Shown in pieces: positions 8,868 through 16,620 of a DNA stretch of 64,000 bases. The stretch lies in the NCBI GenBank assembly GCA_035489435.1, contig DATHKG010000181.1; one strand, written 5' to 3'. The notes below the pieces were generated by a model. It was given only the letters and a program-made list of their open reading frames with translations. It was not told where the DNA came from and searched no databases. The position numbers and the translations under genes are program-made. Position 1 is the stretch's first letter; every line of letters starts with the position of its first letter. The DNA is from DATHKG01 sp035489435 (GTDB lineage Bacteria; Bacteroidota; Bacteroidia; Chitinophagales; Chitinophagaceae).

Positions 8868-9640
8868 TTATAAATCAGTCTTAATCATATTCAACACCTG
8901 GACATAAGACTCATAAGGAGGTTTGATAAAACCAGTATGTGGGTTATCCATGTCCTGAATTACAATTACAGCCAGGCTCGAAAGCGCAAGAAAGATTACC
9001 GGCCCGATAAAATAATGTTGCCGAAAGTAAAAAGCTGAAAATCCAATCAAAAATCCAACTGCCCATCCTCAAAATAAAAGCAATAACATCACTCCCACCG
9101 GCGTTCTTTCCTGGTTGCTAAAATGAAGATTGTTATCCAGTTCAATAATTTTTTCCTGTTGTGTTATCACCTGCCTCGCCTGTTCGGCAGACGAAGAACC
9201 TGATCGCACAATTGCCGACATCTTTCTGAAATTTGCTTCATTGAGTTGAAAAGATTTTCATCCAACGCAGTCCTTGCCGCACCGTGTAAGTAAGATGATT
9301 GAATTTTTACTTCGAGCCATTCGATAGTATAATCTTTGACAGCCTTGCGAATGGAATCATGGAAACTAAGACTGCTCCTATAAAGGTTTGCAATCGTGTT
9401 ACTATGTTCGGTTAAAAACCTTGACCGCTCGTTATTCGAATTTGAGGATGATGATAATGTAAAAGCCAACACCAGGGTAAAGAAACTAATAATCACGCTG
9501 AATAACCCCGCAGTATGCCAATTCTCCTGACGGTTTCCAACAAGTCGTTTTGATAAAAGATAACCAATTGCGATAAAACATATCAGTATTGCCAGAAAGA
9601 TGGCCGGAAAAAAAATTGAATCTAGTACTCCCTGAAACAA
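8868..9640 (-). pseudogene. DUF4239 (bestrophin-like) membrane protein, broken by frameshift and stop
   Basis: The first 130 codons encode a DUF4239-type protein with two membrane helices and the motif TLVLAFTLSSSS. The frame is lost near 9250-9260. After that point another frame reads sensibly (FQLNEANFRKMSAIVRSG, then EQARQVITQQEKIIELDN) until an in-frame TGA at 9069-9071, where a Trp codon would fit (LLLF-stop-GWAVGFLIG). The same frame then continues to the family's C-terminal DMDNPHTGFIK motif and a natural stop at 8868. Two separate lesions argue for true decay rather than one sequencing error. As the sequence stands, only a truncated product of about 157 residues could be made. Confidence 0.75.
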
Positions 9641-9708
9641 TGTTTTCGATTTTAGATTAGAATCAAATAAACATTTACTGCCTCCTGGTACATAAAACTA
9701 CTCTCCTG

Positions 9709-10260
9709 TCAGTGCGGTAACCTTTCTCTGAAAAATCCATAAGTCCAGGTACCGGCAATAGCGCTAAGAATAATAACAAAAACCACAAATGCTCCTATGC
9801 CAATCTGTGCAAATAATGGCCCCGGACAAGCCCCTGTCATCGCCCAGCCCAAGCCAAACATTAAACCTCCGATTACCTGGCCCTTGTTAAACTTTTTTGC
9901 CCGAAAAAGGATCGGTTCACCATAGATGGTTTTTATATTGAATTTCTTTATTAATGCAACCGACAGCATACCGGTTAAAACCGCAGTTCCTATCACTCCA
10001 TACATATGAAAGCTCTGGAGTTTAAACATTTCCTGTATTCTAAACCAGGAAATAATCTCTGCTTTCACGAATACTATTCCAAATATGATACCTACCATGG
10101 AGTATTTTAAATTATACCACAGGGGATGTTGTTTTTCAGATTCATTCAAACAAATAGTGTCCAGGGATCGCACTTCAAAATCTGTCTCAGCAATCTCCTT
10201 TGCAATACCCACCGGTGTGGATTTAAGTTCTGTGGGCATATAGGTCTCAAAATTATCCAT
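9709..10260 (-). CDS. YeeE/YedE-type sulfur transporter half (DUF6691-like)
   Basis: A membrane protein of 183 residues with about four hydrophobic helices. It shows the family signature GLGWAMTGACPGPLFAQIG (about residues 139-157), whose cysteine is thought to contact thiosulfate or another sulfur compound in YeeE/YedE transporters. In Bacteroidota the transporter is often split into two neighbouring short genes; this is the downstream half, 48 bp after its partner on the same strand. The ~40-residue N-terminal cytoplasmic stretch is longer than usual. The likely role is import of a reduced sulfur compound across the inner membrane. Confidence 0.8.
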   Translation of the reverse strand: MDNFETYMPTELKSTPVGIAKEIAETDFEVRSLDTICLNESEKQHPLWYNLKYSMVGIIFGIVFVKAEIISWFRIQEMFKLQSFHMYGVIGTAVLTGMLSVALIKKFNIKTIYGEPILFRAKKFNKGQVIGGLMFGLGWAMTGACPGPLFAQIGIGAFVVFVIILSAIAGTWTYGFFRERLPH

Positions 10261-10285
10261 CGTTGAAATATTATTTTCCTGGTCC

Positions 10286-10324
10286 TTTTTATAAACTCAG
10301 TATATTTTTTATAAACTCAGAATA
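10286..10324. repeat. Short tandem duplication over a stop codon
   Basis: Two copies of about 19 bp (tttttataaactcagtatat and the same with a single base change) lie side by side. The copy at 10306-10324 contains the stop codon of the upstream YeeE/YedE half, and the other lies in the gap before the second half. Both would encode the same last residues and stop. Confidence 0.7.
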
Positions 10325-10869
10325 TATGGCAGTAGCAGGTTAGACATAGTAAAACCTCCAATCATAAAACAAATGGTAGCAACCAGGGAAGGAAACTGCA
10401 AATCACTTAAACCTGTAATTGAATGACCACTGGTACAGCCGCCTGCATATCTTGTTCCAAAGCCAATTAAAAATCCCCCAAGAACCAGCATGATGAAACC
10501 TCTTAGTGTAAACAGGGATTCAAAATTGAATAATTGCCTGGGTACCATTGAACTGAAATCATTGATACCATAAGCTGCGAGTTCTGCTTCAAGCTTTGGA
10601 TTTACAACAATAGGTGCCGGGTTATTTAGCATTGATACAGCTATGACTGCCCCGGCCAATATTCCTCCCACGAAAAAGAAATTCCATATTTCCTTTTTCC
10701 ACTCATATTTGAAATACCTGATCCCGGCAGGAAAACATGCTGCACATGCATGCCGGAAATTTCCAGAGATACCGAAATGTTTGTTCCCCAGTATAAGCAA
10801 TGCGGGGACTATTAAGCCTATGATTGGCCCGGCTACATACCAGGGCCAGGGATGCTTTAGAATTTCCAT
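10309..10869 (-). CDS. YeeE/YedE-type sulfur transporter half
   Basis: The 186-residue upstream partner of the split YeeE/YedE transporter. It has about five hydrophobic segments, an early ACAACF cysteine pair (near residue 42) and the signature GTRYAGGCTSGHSITGLSDL (about 139-158), which contains the conserved substrate-contacting cysteine. Together with the gene 48 bp downstream it would rebuild the two-fold YeeE/YedE pore for thiosulfate or similar sulfur species. No regulator or rhodanese gene is visible next to it, so the substrate remains inferred from the family. Confidence 0.82.
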   Translation of the reverse strand: MEILKHPWPWYVAGPIIGLIVPALLILGNKHFGISGNFRHACAACFPAGIRYFKYEWKKEIWNFFFVGGILAGAVIAVSMLNNPAPIVVNPKLEAELAAYGINDFSSMVPRQLFNFESLFTLRGFIMLVLGGFLIGFGTRYAGGCTSGHSITGLSDLQFPSLVATICFMIGGFTMSNLLLPYILSL

Positions 10870-11087
10870 CTTTTCAATTTACAAGCAAAAATCGGTGAAA
10901 AAATTCATTGGTTCTGAAACCCATTTACCAGAAGTTGCATTTACCAGAAGCTGAAAGAATAAATCCTGTTATAAGCAGAACATTTGCATCAACTGCGATA
11001 ATAATTGATTTCAGTCAATCCCCTGGGAATTTTAAGATTATATGTCAGGCACATTAATATCTAATATTTTATTTAATATCTATTATT

Positions 11088-11205
11088 CCATGTTCTCTAA
11101 AGCCAAGGACTTTAGAGCATAACTCCGTTAGTAGTTTAGCGTATCCTCCATGTTCTCTAAAGCCAAAGCTTAAGAGCATATCTCTGTAATCAATTTAGCG
11201 TATCG
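11088..11205. repeat. Imperfect ~60-bp direct repeat, two units
   Basis: Both units start with tccatgttctctaaagccaa and end with gtttagcgtatc or aatttagcgtatc. Each also contains an (A/T)GAGCATA core (gagcataactccgtta versus gagcatatctctgtaa). The last few bases of the motif (gtttagcgtaa) appear once more just after the second unit. These may be regulator binding sites. Confidence 0.6.
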
Positions 11206-11280
11206 TTTAGCGTAAGTAATCCTATATAATAAATTTACGGTTCCTCCAAACTAAAAAAAACTATTTCTTTTTTTTCATTT

Positions 11281-11320
11281 AAAGAGGCAGAGAGCAACAG
11301 AAAGAGGCAGAGAGCAACAG
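11281..11320. repeat. Perfect 20-bp tandem repeat
   Basis: The sequence aaagaggcagagagcaacag occurs twice in direct succession with no mismatch. Confidence 0.9.
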
Positions 11321-11346
11321 TTTTCAAAAAGAAAAGAGATTAGAAG

Positions 11347-11390
11347 TGATCGAAATCAAGTTTGACAGTGATTGTAATCAAGTTTGTCAA
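11347..11390. repeat. Imperfect 22-bp tandem repeat
   Basis: Two adjacent units share tgat, aatcaagtttg and a ca-rich end with a few substitutions. They are the third tandem duplication in the leader of the lyase gene. Confidence 0.6.
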
Positions 11391-11623
11391 TCATTGGTCT
11401 CTATGGCACCATATTTGCAAAAAGTCTGAAGATATTTTAGAAAGGCGATTCGGTTAGAGATTGACGATAAATTCCACAGGCAGGCTTACTCCGCGACTAT
11501 ATATAACATCTATTTGCTTACCAACAAAAAATCATCTCAGTTAAACACAAAAACTATTTAGTTAATCATTAGAATCCACTTAACCACAAAAATTCAATTT
11601 CTTAACAAAAAAATCCAATTTCA

Positions 11624-12946
11624 ATGAAAAAATGCAGGAAATTGCCTTGCAAAGTCATGCCTATGCTTGGGCCAATGCTAGTATTATCAGTCTTATTTTC
11701 GTGTAACAAAGCAGATCTACAGGAACCACTTTCTAGCGAAGAAAATGAAACAGCCATCTCTTCTTTAAGTGCAACATCTCTAAGTAAAAACATTTTGTAC
11801 AGTGAAACGTTTGAAGGCAGCAACCCCTTCGCGAATCTGAATACACAATTTGAAACATCATATGCTTTCACTGTAGCCAGCAGCCCCGTATTTCAAGGAA
11901 GCAAAACCGGACGTTTTGAATTAAGGGATACTGATCCTGAAAACAATGGCGGCACTCGTACAGAAGTTGTGTTCCCGGTTGCTACGAACCTGAATCGTTG
12001 GTATAGTTTTGCAGCTTATTTTCCTTCGTCTGATTTCAAACCTGATTCAGGAGATGAATTAATAGGACAATGGAAGCAACATGAACACGGAACTAGCAGC
12101 GCGATCAGTTTACGGATTAAAGATGATCGTTTCCGCCTGAATATCATCCCTACATACAAAGGCACCTCTGAGAAGATTGATCTGGGACCGGTTACTAAAG
12201 ACAAGTGGTTAACTTTTGTTTTTCATGTAAAGCATTCAGGTGGTTCAGATGGCTTAGTTGAATTATGGCTTAACGGACAACAAATCATCAACCGATCCGG
12301 CTCTAATATGTATAAATTGAGCAGTGAAAGTGGCCTGACAAATCCTGAGTGGAAAATTGGAATCTATAAATCAAACTGGAATGGTTCACAAACAACTGAG
12401 ACCAGCAAAAGAGTTTTATTTTTTGATGACATAAGATTGGGCAATGAAAACGCAACTTTAGGGGAAATGGCGCCAACTCCTAACGGCGGCTCATCTGGGA
12501 CACCAGCTCCGACACCTACTCCTACTCCTACGCCTACTCCTACTCCAACGCCAACCCCGACACCAACTCCAACCCCTGGTCAATCTCCTATTACAGGCTT
12601 TACTTTAGTTAGTGCTCATACAGAAAAAGATATCAGTACTATTGCAAATGGAGCTACCATCAGTCTGGCAACAATCGATGTTGATAAATTGAACATCCGG
12701 GCAAACACATCTGGTACTGTAGGAAGTGTGAAATTTGAATTAAGCGGTACGCAAACAAAACAATATAGCGACAGCAACCTTCCTTTTTCTTTGCATGGTG
12801 ATGATGGAAAAAGCAACTACTTTTTTGATAATTGGAATCCACCAGCATTAGGCAAATACACTATTAAAGCCACTCCTTATTCCGGAGCAAACGGCGGCGG
12901 TACAGCAGGTACGCCATACACTATTAGTTTCACTTTTGTGAAATAA
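11624..12946 (+). CDS. Secreted polysaccharide lyase lipoprotein with C-terminal beta domain
   Basis: The protein begins with a signal ending in LVLSVLFSC (lipid-anchored C27). Residues ~60-285 match the Polysacc_lyase (PF14099, heparin-lyase-like jelly roll) family: ETFEGSNPF, RFELRDTDPENNGGTRTEV, WYSFAAYFP, LIGQWKQHEH, W.TFVFHVKHS, LWLNGQ and a closing VLFFDDIRLG. A threonine-proline linker (about 290-325) then joins a ~115-residue beta-rich domain ending in GTPYTISFTFVK, of a type common on secreted Bacteroidota proteins. It probably cleaves an acidic polysaccharide at the cell surface; the substrate cannot be named. The gene follows a long repeat-rich leader and stands alone. The intron to its right ends 18 bp after its stop codon, on the other strand. 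Confidence 0.75.
   Translation: MKKCRKLPCKVMPMLGPMLVLSVLFSCNKADLQEPLSSEENETAISSLSATSLSKNILYSETFEGSNPFANLNTQFETSYAFTVASSPVFQGSKTGRFELRDTDPENNGGTRTEVVFPVATNLNRWYSFAAYFPSSDFKPDSGDELIGQWKQHEHGTSSAISLRIKDDRFRLNIIPTYKGTSEKIDLGPVTKDKWLTFVFHVKHSGGSDGLVELWLNGQQIINRSGSNMYKLSSESGLTNPEWKIGIYKSNWNGSQTTETSKRVLFFDDIRLGNENATLGEMAPTPNGGSSGTPAPTPTPTPTPTPTPTPTPTPTPTPGQSPITGFTLVSAHTEKDISTIANGATISLATIDVDKLNIRANTSGTVGSVKFELSGTQTKQYSDSNLPFSLHGDDGKSNYFFDNWNPPALGKYTIKATPYSGANGGGTAGTPYTISFTFVK
12503..12574 (+). repeat. Thr-Pro linker microsatellite (6-bp units)
   Basis: A run of ACNCCN hexamers encodes about 12 Thr-Pro pairs in the lyase lipoprotein. Third positions vary, which limits slippage, but unit number could still differ between strains. 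It acts as a stiff surface linker between the lyase and the C-terminal domain. Confidence 0.8.
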
Positions 12947-12964
12947 AAACTTCATAATAAAACA

Positions 12965-13783
12965 ATCGAGTAGGAAGATAGCGGACTTTCAGTCCGCTAT
13001 CTTCCTCTCACACCACCGTACGTACCGTTCGGTATACGGCGGTTCCTTAATTTAGTTACCTTGCATCCAGGTAACAGTCCGTCAGGAACAAGTATCCCCT
13101 TTCTCTGAGCCGCTCATTAGTTACGGACGTAGACAGGATCCAACTATTGGCAATATGCCAGTAGCCTTTCCTCGTATTCGCATACTCCCAGGCTTTGGAC
13201 TTGGCTATGCCAAGTTTGACGAGATTGGTTTGTTTGGTGCTCGTTCGTTTCCACTGTTTCCAGAACACCATCCTAAGTCTTCTGCGGTACCCACATAGTC
13301 TTCGGGTTCCGCCCTATTTTTCTGTAGGTAGCTATCTTGCGATATTTGCTGCTTTCTACCTTGCATCTGGTAACATTCATTTACTGCTTACTTCTTAAGG
13401 TTCAGCCCTTCCAACATATGTCGCATGTTGTACTATGGCCTCGGCTGACTTCTCACAGCAAATCTTGTTTCAACCGCGCTTCATACATATTGTTTTCACG
13501 CGTCTGTGAGATCTCCCATGGTAAGACGATAAACCTTCATTCCATATACACGCGCCATTTACATCGTTATGTCCGTGTAATCTTTGGACTTCGCTTTGTT
13601 TAGCAAGCTCATCCACACAACGGCTGCCTGATGGTGTTAGTGTTCCTCGCGCCGGAACTTTGCCTCGAAGCTTCCTTCAGATTCCACCTCGCGGTGGACA
13701 CCCTTGCTCTTGGCTAATGGTTGGTGATTACCAACCCCCATAACGGACTCGCACCGTCAAGTTTATCGCCATGCATGGCGCAC
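12965..13783 (-). mobile_element. Group II intron with most of its maturase gene deleted
   Basis: Read on the minus strand, the element starts with the 5' motif GTGCGCC (13783 downward) and a typical domain I, including AGGGTGTCCACCGCGAGGTG and AATCTGAAGGAAGC. Domain V is recognisable at about 13011-13045. Domain VI (12968-13009) is a 16-bp perfect stem plus a GAG/CTC foot, with one bulged A (the T at 12971) seven nt from the 3' end CTACTCGAT. This is the expected branch point. Only the C-terminal part of the intron-encoded protein survives, so the whole element is about 819 nt instead of ~2 kb or more. Its 5' end lies directly behind a terminator hairpin and T-run, as is known for class C introns. 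Splicing would need a maturase in trans. Confidence 0.85.
13056..13313 (-). pseudogene. Remnant of group II intron maturase, C-terminal domain
   Basis: The open stretch reads YRRRLRMVFWKQWKR, then LVKLGIAKSKAWEYANTRKG and a closing LTDCYLDAR. These are the thumb/maturase (GIIM) and end regions of LtrA-type proteins. A TAG interrupts the frame just upstream (about 13314-13316), and no reverse transcriptase palm motif such as YADD is present anywhere nearby. The N-terminal ~350 residues have been lost, so the fragment is not functional. Confidence 0.8.
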
Positions 13784-13820
13784 TAAAAAAGGCTGTCTCA
13801 ATTTAGATTTGAGACAGCCT
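13784..13820 (-). terminator. Rho-independent terminator of the T9SS protein gene
   Basis: On the minus strand a 12-bp stem (aggctgtctcaa with ttgagacagcct), with a 7-nt loop, is followed by TTTTTTA. It lies about 75 bp after the stop of the 891-residue T9SS gene. The intron begins on the very next base after the T-run. Confidence 0.85.
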
Positions 13821-13893
13821 CTTTTATTTGTACAATCCCGATTTTTTTATGCCAGGATAAACAGTTGAACCGGATGCAATAACAGTCTCAACT

Positions 13894-16569
13894 TTATTCT
13901 TTCACCACTTTTAAGACTTTTGTTTCATTACCGGTTTGTATACTTATCATATACAATCCTGCCACCAGGCGAGTCCCATCGATTTTGACATTCTTTGCGA
14001 CATTGGCATGGGCCGTACCTTCATCAACCTGGGATATCAGGGCACCACTACTGTTATAAAATTTAATAGAGTATTTCTCAGTCTGTGGCAATGTGAACCT
14101 GAAAGTAGCTTCGTTAGAAAATGGATTTGGAAAAACCGTTGCCTCTATGCTTTTAGCTGTTAGATCACTTCTGGCCATAGAAGTATTTTTTATTTTGGCT
14201 CTGCCAGCCAGCTGGGGTGGGTCAATAATATAGAATTCGCCTGAACTAAACCCACCTGTTATCGGGTTACCGAAAGCATCAACAACGTCTGTTCCATTAT
14301 TCTTGAGATCCAGGCGCAATGTGCCGGTTCCGGTAAGGGATGTAACTGTTACAGTATAATTAGCACATACCCCCAGAACGTTGGTGATGATTCCATTAGC
14401 TGTTCCCCCGATGGTTAGTGAAAAGTCTGATGTATTCACTCCATTGACCGCTTCAGAGAAGTTAACTGCAAAGACCACTGTAGTTGCCGTAGTGTTTTGT
14501 GTGGTCGGTGAAGAACGAAGTATACCTGACACTGATGGTGGCGTTACATCACCTGGTGAAACATTATAGGTTTCTCCGCTCGTGAAGCCTCCAGTGATTG
14601 AATTACTGGCCCCATCTACAATGCCGGTTCCACTGCTATTAAGATCCAGCCGCAAACTACCTGTACCTGTGATATTGCTGACAGTAACAGTATATGCTGC
14701 TCCGGAGCCGGACACACCACTGACGCTACCAGCGGCTGTTCCCCCGGTTGACAGTGTAAAATCTAATGCATCCACTCCATTGACCGCTTCGGAGAAATTG
14801 ACCGCAAAGACTACCGTTGTCGCCGTGGTATTTTGTGTCGTAGGTGAAGAGCGAAGTATATTCGAAACTGATGGTGAGGTAAAATCACCGGGTGAAACAT
14901 TGTAGGTTTCTCCGTTCGTAAAGCCACCCGTTATGGGATTACTGGCCCCATCTACTATACCGGTTCCACTTGCGTTCAGATCGAGCCGCAAACTACCAGT
15001 ACCTGTGATATTGTTAATAGTAACAGTATATGCCGCTCCGGAACCCGACACATTGCTGATGTTGCCGGCAGCTGTTCCCCCGGTTGTCACTGTAAAATCT
15101 GATGCATTTACGCCAGTTACCGATTCGGAGAAGTTGACGGCAAAGACCACTGTCGTCGCAGTTGTATTTTGTGTTGTCGGTGAAGAACGAGGGATACCTG
15201 AAACTGATGGAGGAGTTACATCACCCGGTGGACCATCTGATGCCAATACGCTCACTATCTGCCGGGGGCTTCCCTGGTCAGTTGCCACGATTGCGACGTC
15301 AGGGTTATAGGTTTGATGGGTACTGGATGAAAAATTATAGTTTGCTGACGGGCCACCCATTAATACTGTCGGAGCAGTAAAAGAGATGTTGGAAACAGGA
15401 GATTCTTTATAAAGAATACGGCCACCGTTTGAAAGGCTTGTGTATACTATTTTGAGTTTCCCTAATACATCATTCAACAAAACTATAGCCTGGCTACCTT
15501 CCCCAATCGTCACCGGATAAAGGTTATCCCAGGTGCCATTCGGACGACGTACCAATAATATGAGCTCTGGAAGGTTAACATTGTTATAACTGGTTTTGGC
15601 AACACAGTAAAGTGTACCATTACTTGACAGCGTTAAATTCATATGATCATCCGCCATGCGGGGATTGCCTGGAATGGCTGACTGGGAAGCAGGTCTTTCA
15701 TCTGCGGTCCAGGTGTTAGGATTATCGCCATCGGTATGGGTCCTAAAACCAAAAAGACCCGTGTTTTGATTTGACCAAAAAACACCGATTTTACCCTGGA
15801 GTTTGGTAACTGCTGAGATATCATCACTAGATACTCCTGATGCTATGTTAATAGAAGCACTCCAGGTATTGTATGGCGAATCACTCCACCATACCTGGAT
15901 GTCATTTACTGCATCTGCGGCCACCCACATCCTGCCTGTTCCATCTATAGTAAGTGTGGCCGCTTCCACACCACTTGGAAAAGTTACGTTTGTCGGGGAA
16001 GGTCTTCCACCCCAATTTTTATAAGTATTGGTTGCAGGATCATACTGCAGAGTTGCGATTGCATTAGCGCCTGAACCTTTAAACATTAAGACATGAACAA
16101 GATCGCCGACATTCCAACAATCAGTTCTGCTGCCAGACGTCGCAAGTCGCAATATTGGCGTCCAGGTAGTTCCATCCAGCCTGAATATCCATGTCCCTCC
16201 GATAGTTGGCGGAAGCGCACACCACCATTGCCCCGCATACCACCATGTTTTTGCCTGGGGCTTATGTTGCGTATCTATACCCCCGATCTGGATAGGGTCG
16301 AGTGTGGTGATAGCATTAAAAGGAGGTCTGGGACTGGCATTTATTCCCGGAACTCCCATTGGAAAACCTGGACCACCGCTATAAACCGGCTCGTCATCTT
16401 CATGTGTATTGAGTCCCAGATTGTTCAGCCAGTATGTTAAATTATGATTATCCCGGAGATCTGGATAATTATCAAAAGAAGTCAGTGAACTTGCTATTCT
16501 GATATCATTTTGTGCAAAAGAAAAAAATGCACTTAGGCAGCACAGGTACGAAAAAAAGATCTTTTTCAT
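13894..16569 (-). CDS. T9SS-sorted secreted protein with propeller-like head and three Ig-like repeats
   Basis: It has a signal peptide (residues 1-19, ending SFAQ). A ~400-residue beta-rich region follows with sialidase/propeller-like strands (for example MWVAADAVNDIQVWW and GTLYCVAKTSYN). Three near-identical ~112-residue domains come next, starting near residues 455, 565 and 677; each begins (P/S)PSVS.I.RSSPTTQNTTATT and contains GTGSLRLDL or a close variant. The C-terminal ~85 residues (FPNPFSNEATFRF ... GLYMISIQTG.ETKVLKVVKE) are a type A T9SS sorting domain. It should therefore be exported by the type IX system and attached to or released from the surface. The Ig-like units resemble bacterial adhesin repeats. 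No hydrolase motif was recognised. A terminator hairpin and then the group II intron follow. It lies just after the capsule operon on the same strand, 51 bp past its last gene. Confidence 0.8.
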   Translation of the reverse strand: MKKIFFSYLCCLSAFFSFAQNDIRIASSLTSFDNYPDLRDNHNLTYWLNNLGLNTHEDDEPVYSGGPGFPMGVPGINASPRPPFNAITTLDPIQIGGIDTQHKPQAKTWWYAGQWWCALPPTIGGTWIFRLDGTTWTPILRLATSGSRTDCWNVGDLVHVLMFKGSGANAIATLQYDPATNTYKNWGGRPSPTNVTFPSGVEAATLTIDGTGRMWVAADAVNDIQVWWSDSPYNTWSASINIASGVSSDDISAVTKLQGKIGVFWSNQNTGLFGFRTHTDGDNPNTWTADERPASQSAIPGNPRMADDHMNLTLSSNGTLYCVAKTSYNNVNLPELILLVRRPNGTWDNLYPVTIGEGSQAIVLLNDVLGKLKIVYTSLSNGGRILYKESPVSNISFTAPTVLMGGPSANYNFSSSTHQTYNPDVAIVATDQGSPRQIVSVLASDGPPGDVTPPSVSGIPRSSPTTQNTTATTVVFAVNFSESVTGVNASDFTVTTGGTAAGNISNVSGSGAAYTVTINNITGTGSLRLDLNASGTGIVDGASNPITGGFTNGETYNVSPGDFTSPSVSNILRSSPTTQNTTATTVVFAVNFSEAVNGVDALDFTLSTGGTAAGSVSGVSGSGAAYTVTVSNITGTGSLRLDLNSSGTGIVDGASNSITGGFTSGETYNVSPGDVTPPSVSGILRSSPTTQNTTATTVVFAVNFSEAVNGVNTSDFSLTIGGTANGIITNVLGVCANYTVTVTSLTGTGTLRLDLKNNGTDVVDAFGNPITGGFSSGEFYIIDPPQLAGRAKIKNTSMARSDLTAKSIEATVFPNPFSNEATFRFTLPQTEKYSIKFYNSSGALISQVDEGTAHANVAKNVKIDGTRLVAGLYMISIQTGNETKVLKVVKE
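14230..15226 (-). repeat. Three ~335-bp direct repeats inside the T9SS protein gene
   Basis: Landmarks such as the segment encoding SSPTTQNTTATT recur with a spacing of about 332-338 bp and very few differences between units one and two. Unit three is more diverged at its 3' end. This is a substrate for recombination that could add or remove whole domains. Confidence 0.85.
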
Positions 16570-16620
16570 AAAATAAAAATTAAGTGAGTATTCACGTTTC
16601 TATTACAAAAGCGAAAAATT

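Larger units (their letters stand above)
10870..11623. other. Long leader region with three tandem duplications
   Basis: No gene is seen in these ~750 bp between the divergent YeeE-like and lyase genes. They contain three independent direct repeats: about 60 bp at 11088-11205 (sharing tccatgttctctaaagccaa and tttagcgtatc), a perfect 20-bp pair at 11281-11320, and a 22-bp imperfect pair at 11347-11390 (sharing aatcaagtttg). The 3' part probably carries the promoter and a long untranslated leader of the lyase gene. No convincing TAnnTTTG box was found. Confidence 0.6.

Noticed and set aside
12503..12574. Thr-Pro repeat as a phase-variable tract
   Set aside because: Units are six bases long, so changes keep the frame; it would alter linker length only.
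12968..13009. Strong hairpin just after the lyase gene as its terminator
   Set aside because: The stem lies in the intron and forms domain VI with a correctly placed bulged A. There is no T-run on the plus strand. A termination effect cannot be excluded.
13337..13603. A plus-strand open frame inside the intron
   Set aside because: It is antisense to intron RNA domains and the maturase leader; no family match.
14381..15310. Three similar plus-strand open frames with repeated sequence
   Set aside because: They are the antisense of the three Ig-like repeats of the T9SS protein; their similarity is a by-product of those repeats.
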